NCBI GenBank assembly: GCA_002937555.1
Contig: PTKB01000176.1
Coordinates: 1-5,621 of the forward strand
Length of the DNA: 5,621 bases
From: Alphaproteobacteria bacterium MarineAlpha10_Bin2
GTDB taxonomy: Bacteria > Pseudomonadota > Alphaproteobacteria > UBA828
Reading direction: 5' to 3'
Below the pieces are notes generated by a model. That model searched no databases, was not told where the DNA came from, and saw only the letters and a program-made list of their open reading frames with translations. A program made the translations under genes and the position numbers. Shown piece after piece: positions 4,819 through 5,621 of this stretch (position 1 is its first letter; each line of letters opens with the position of its first letter).

Positions 4819-5580
4819 ATGCGCCCCCATGTTCTCGAGCTTAAGGAATTTTATGCAACCCGGCGCGGCCAGAATGCGCGCCGTGTGATTCGCCGCGCCG
4901 TCCGCGCCATGTGGCCGACGCTCGCGGACGAGGCGCTGCTTGGCCTCGGCTTCGCGACGCCGTGTCTCGGCATTTACCGCGAAGAGGCCGAACGCGTGGT
5001 GGCGCTGATGCCGGCGAGCCAGGGCGTGATTGCATGGCCGGGCGATGCGAAGCGGTTGGTCGCCGTGGCCGAGGAGCCGGAATTGCCGCTGGCCGATAAT
5101 TCGATGGACAAGATCCTGTTGCTCCACGCTCTTGAGCTAAGCGAGGAGTTGCATCCGATGATGGGTGAAATTTGGCGGGTGCTGCGCCCGCAGGGGCGCT
5201 TGCTGGCGGTGGTGCCCAACCGGCGCGGCTTGTGGGCACGGCTCGAGCGCACGCCGTTCGGCCATGGCCATCCGTTTACCGGTGGGCAGCTGACGCGTTT
5301 GTTGCGCGACCATGGCTTCGTGCCGCTGCGCCAGAAAATGACGCTTTATGTGCCGCCCAGCCGTTCGCGCATGGTGCTGAGAACGTCCGGATTGTGGCAA
5401 AAGCTGGGACAGCGGCTGGCGCGCCCGTTCGGCGGCGTGTTGCTGGTCGAAGCCGAAAAGGAAGTGTACGAGGCCCGGCCCGTCGGCAAGCGCGTGCGGC
5501 AAAGAACCGTGGCGCCAGTGCGCGCCAGCGCCATTCCCGCCGGCGCGCGCAACGCCCGAACGACGGGCGGTTGCCGCTAA
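4819..5580 (+). CDS. Class I SAM-dependent methyltransferase (substrate unknown)
   Basis: The 253-residue protein belongs to the Methyltransf_11-like class I methyltransferases common in alphaproteobacteria. The N-terminal LKEFYATRRGQNARRVIRRAVRAMWP (8-33) is typical of that subgroup. LGLGFATPCL (41-50) is the glycine-containing SAM-binding motif I. LPLADNSMDKILLLHALE (89-106) is the motif IV/post-I region, and EIWRVLRPQGRLLAVVPN (117-134) is the motif VI/VII region. The segment GLWARLERTPFGHGHPFT (137-154) is also family-like. The last ~30 residues are an Arg/Ala-rich, probably disordered tail. The start at ATG 4819 is supported by the promoter directly upstream and by the conserved N-terminus. 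In related genomes this family often lies beside gloB or a cupin gene, as far as I recall; only the cupin is seen here. The methyl acceptor cannot be deduced. Confidence 0.87.
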   Translation: MRPHVLELKEFYATRRGQNARRVIRRAVRAMWPTLADEALLGLGFATPCLGIYREEAERVVALMPASQGVIAWPGDAKRLVAVAEEPELPLADNSMDKILLLHALELSEELHPMMGEIWRVLRPQGRLLAVVPNRRGLWARLERTPFGHGHPFTGGQLTRLLRDHGFVPLRQKMTLYVPPSRSRMVLRTSGLWQKLGQRLARPFGGVLLVEAEKEVYEARPVGKRVRQRTVAPVRASAIPAGARNARTTGGCR

Positions 5581-5621
5581 CGCTTCATCGATAGAAGGAA
5601 GACGGCCTGTTCGCCGAACAA
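5581..5621. other. Right edge, no assignable gene
   Basis: After the methyltransferase stop, 41 bases remain. They contain a GAAGGAAG stretch (5594-5601) that could be a ribosome binding site, though no ATG or GTG follows it. They also contain an inverted repeat TGTTCG-C-CGAACA (5608-5620). On the minus strand an open frame runs from the edge to TAG at 5579-5577 (14 codons), too short to judge. Confidence 0.4.

Noticed and set aside
5608..5620. TGTTCG-C-CGAACA as an SOS (LexA) box
   Set aside because: The alphaproteobacterial LexA site is a direct repeat, GTTC-N7-GTTC, not this inverted repeat.
1..5621. tRNA, rRNA, CRISPR array or riboswitch
   Set aside because: I saw no cloverleaf-like segment, no rRNA-like sequence and no regularly spaced repeats on either strand.

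Overview
The window is GC-rich chromosomal DNA, most likely from an alphaproteobacterium of Rhodospirillales type. That placement rests on the resemblance of the proteins (PhaR, a short PhaC, two PhaB-type reductases, a Cupin_5 protein and a small methyltransferase) to families I know from that class, and on codon use. No taxonomic marker gene is present, so it is an inference.

Left edge (1-464): the C-terminal end of an IS3-family (IS407-like) transposase and the right terminal repeat of that element lie directly against the last ~92 codons of an EAL-domain cyclic-di-GMP phosphodiesterase gene. The element appears to have interrupted or truncated that gene. The rest of both lies outside the window.

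Centre (520-4322): a polyhydroxyalkanoate (PHA) locus. phaR, the PHA-responsive repressor, is on the minus strand. Divergent from it is a plus-strand unit: a small unrecognised coiled-coil ORF, phaC (PHA synthase), and two tandem reductase genes of phaB type. The 133-bp phaR/ORF intergenic region carries a cluster of TTGC-type repeats and a GCAG-N6-CTGC dyad, which fits a PhaR operator. PhaB reduces acetoacetyl-CoA to (R)-3-hydroxybutyryl-CoA, and PhaC polymerises it on the granule. PhaR senses polymer and relieves repression. No phaA thiolase or phasin gene is in the window. The most unusual feature is a ~220-bp out-of-frame overlap between the small ORF and phaC, in which both frames look like real protein.

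Right part (4319-5621): a Cupin_5 (DUF985) gene on the minus strand converges on the second reductase, and the two stop codons share one CTAG. A divergent class I SAM-dependent methyltransferase gene follows, with an extended -10 promoter almost on top of its start codon. The last 41 bases hold no assignable gene.
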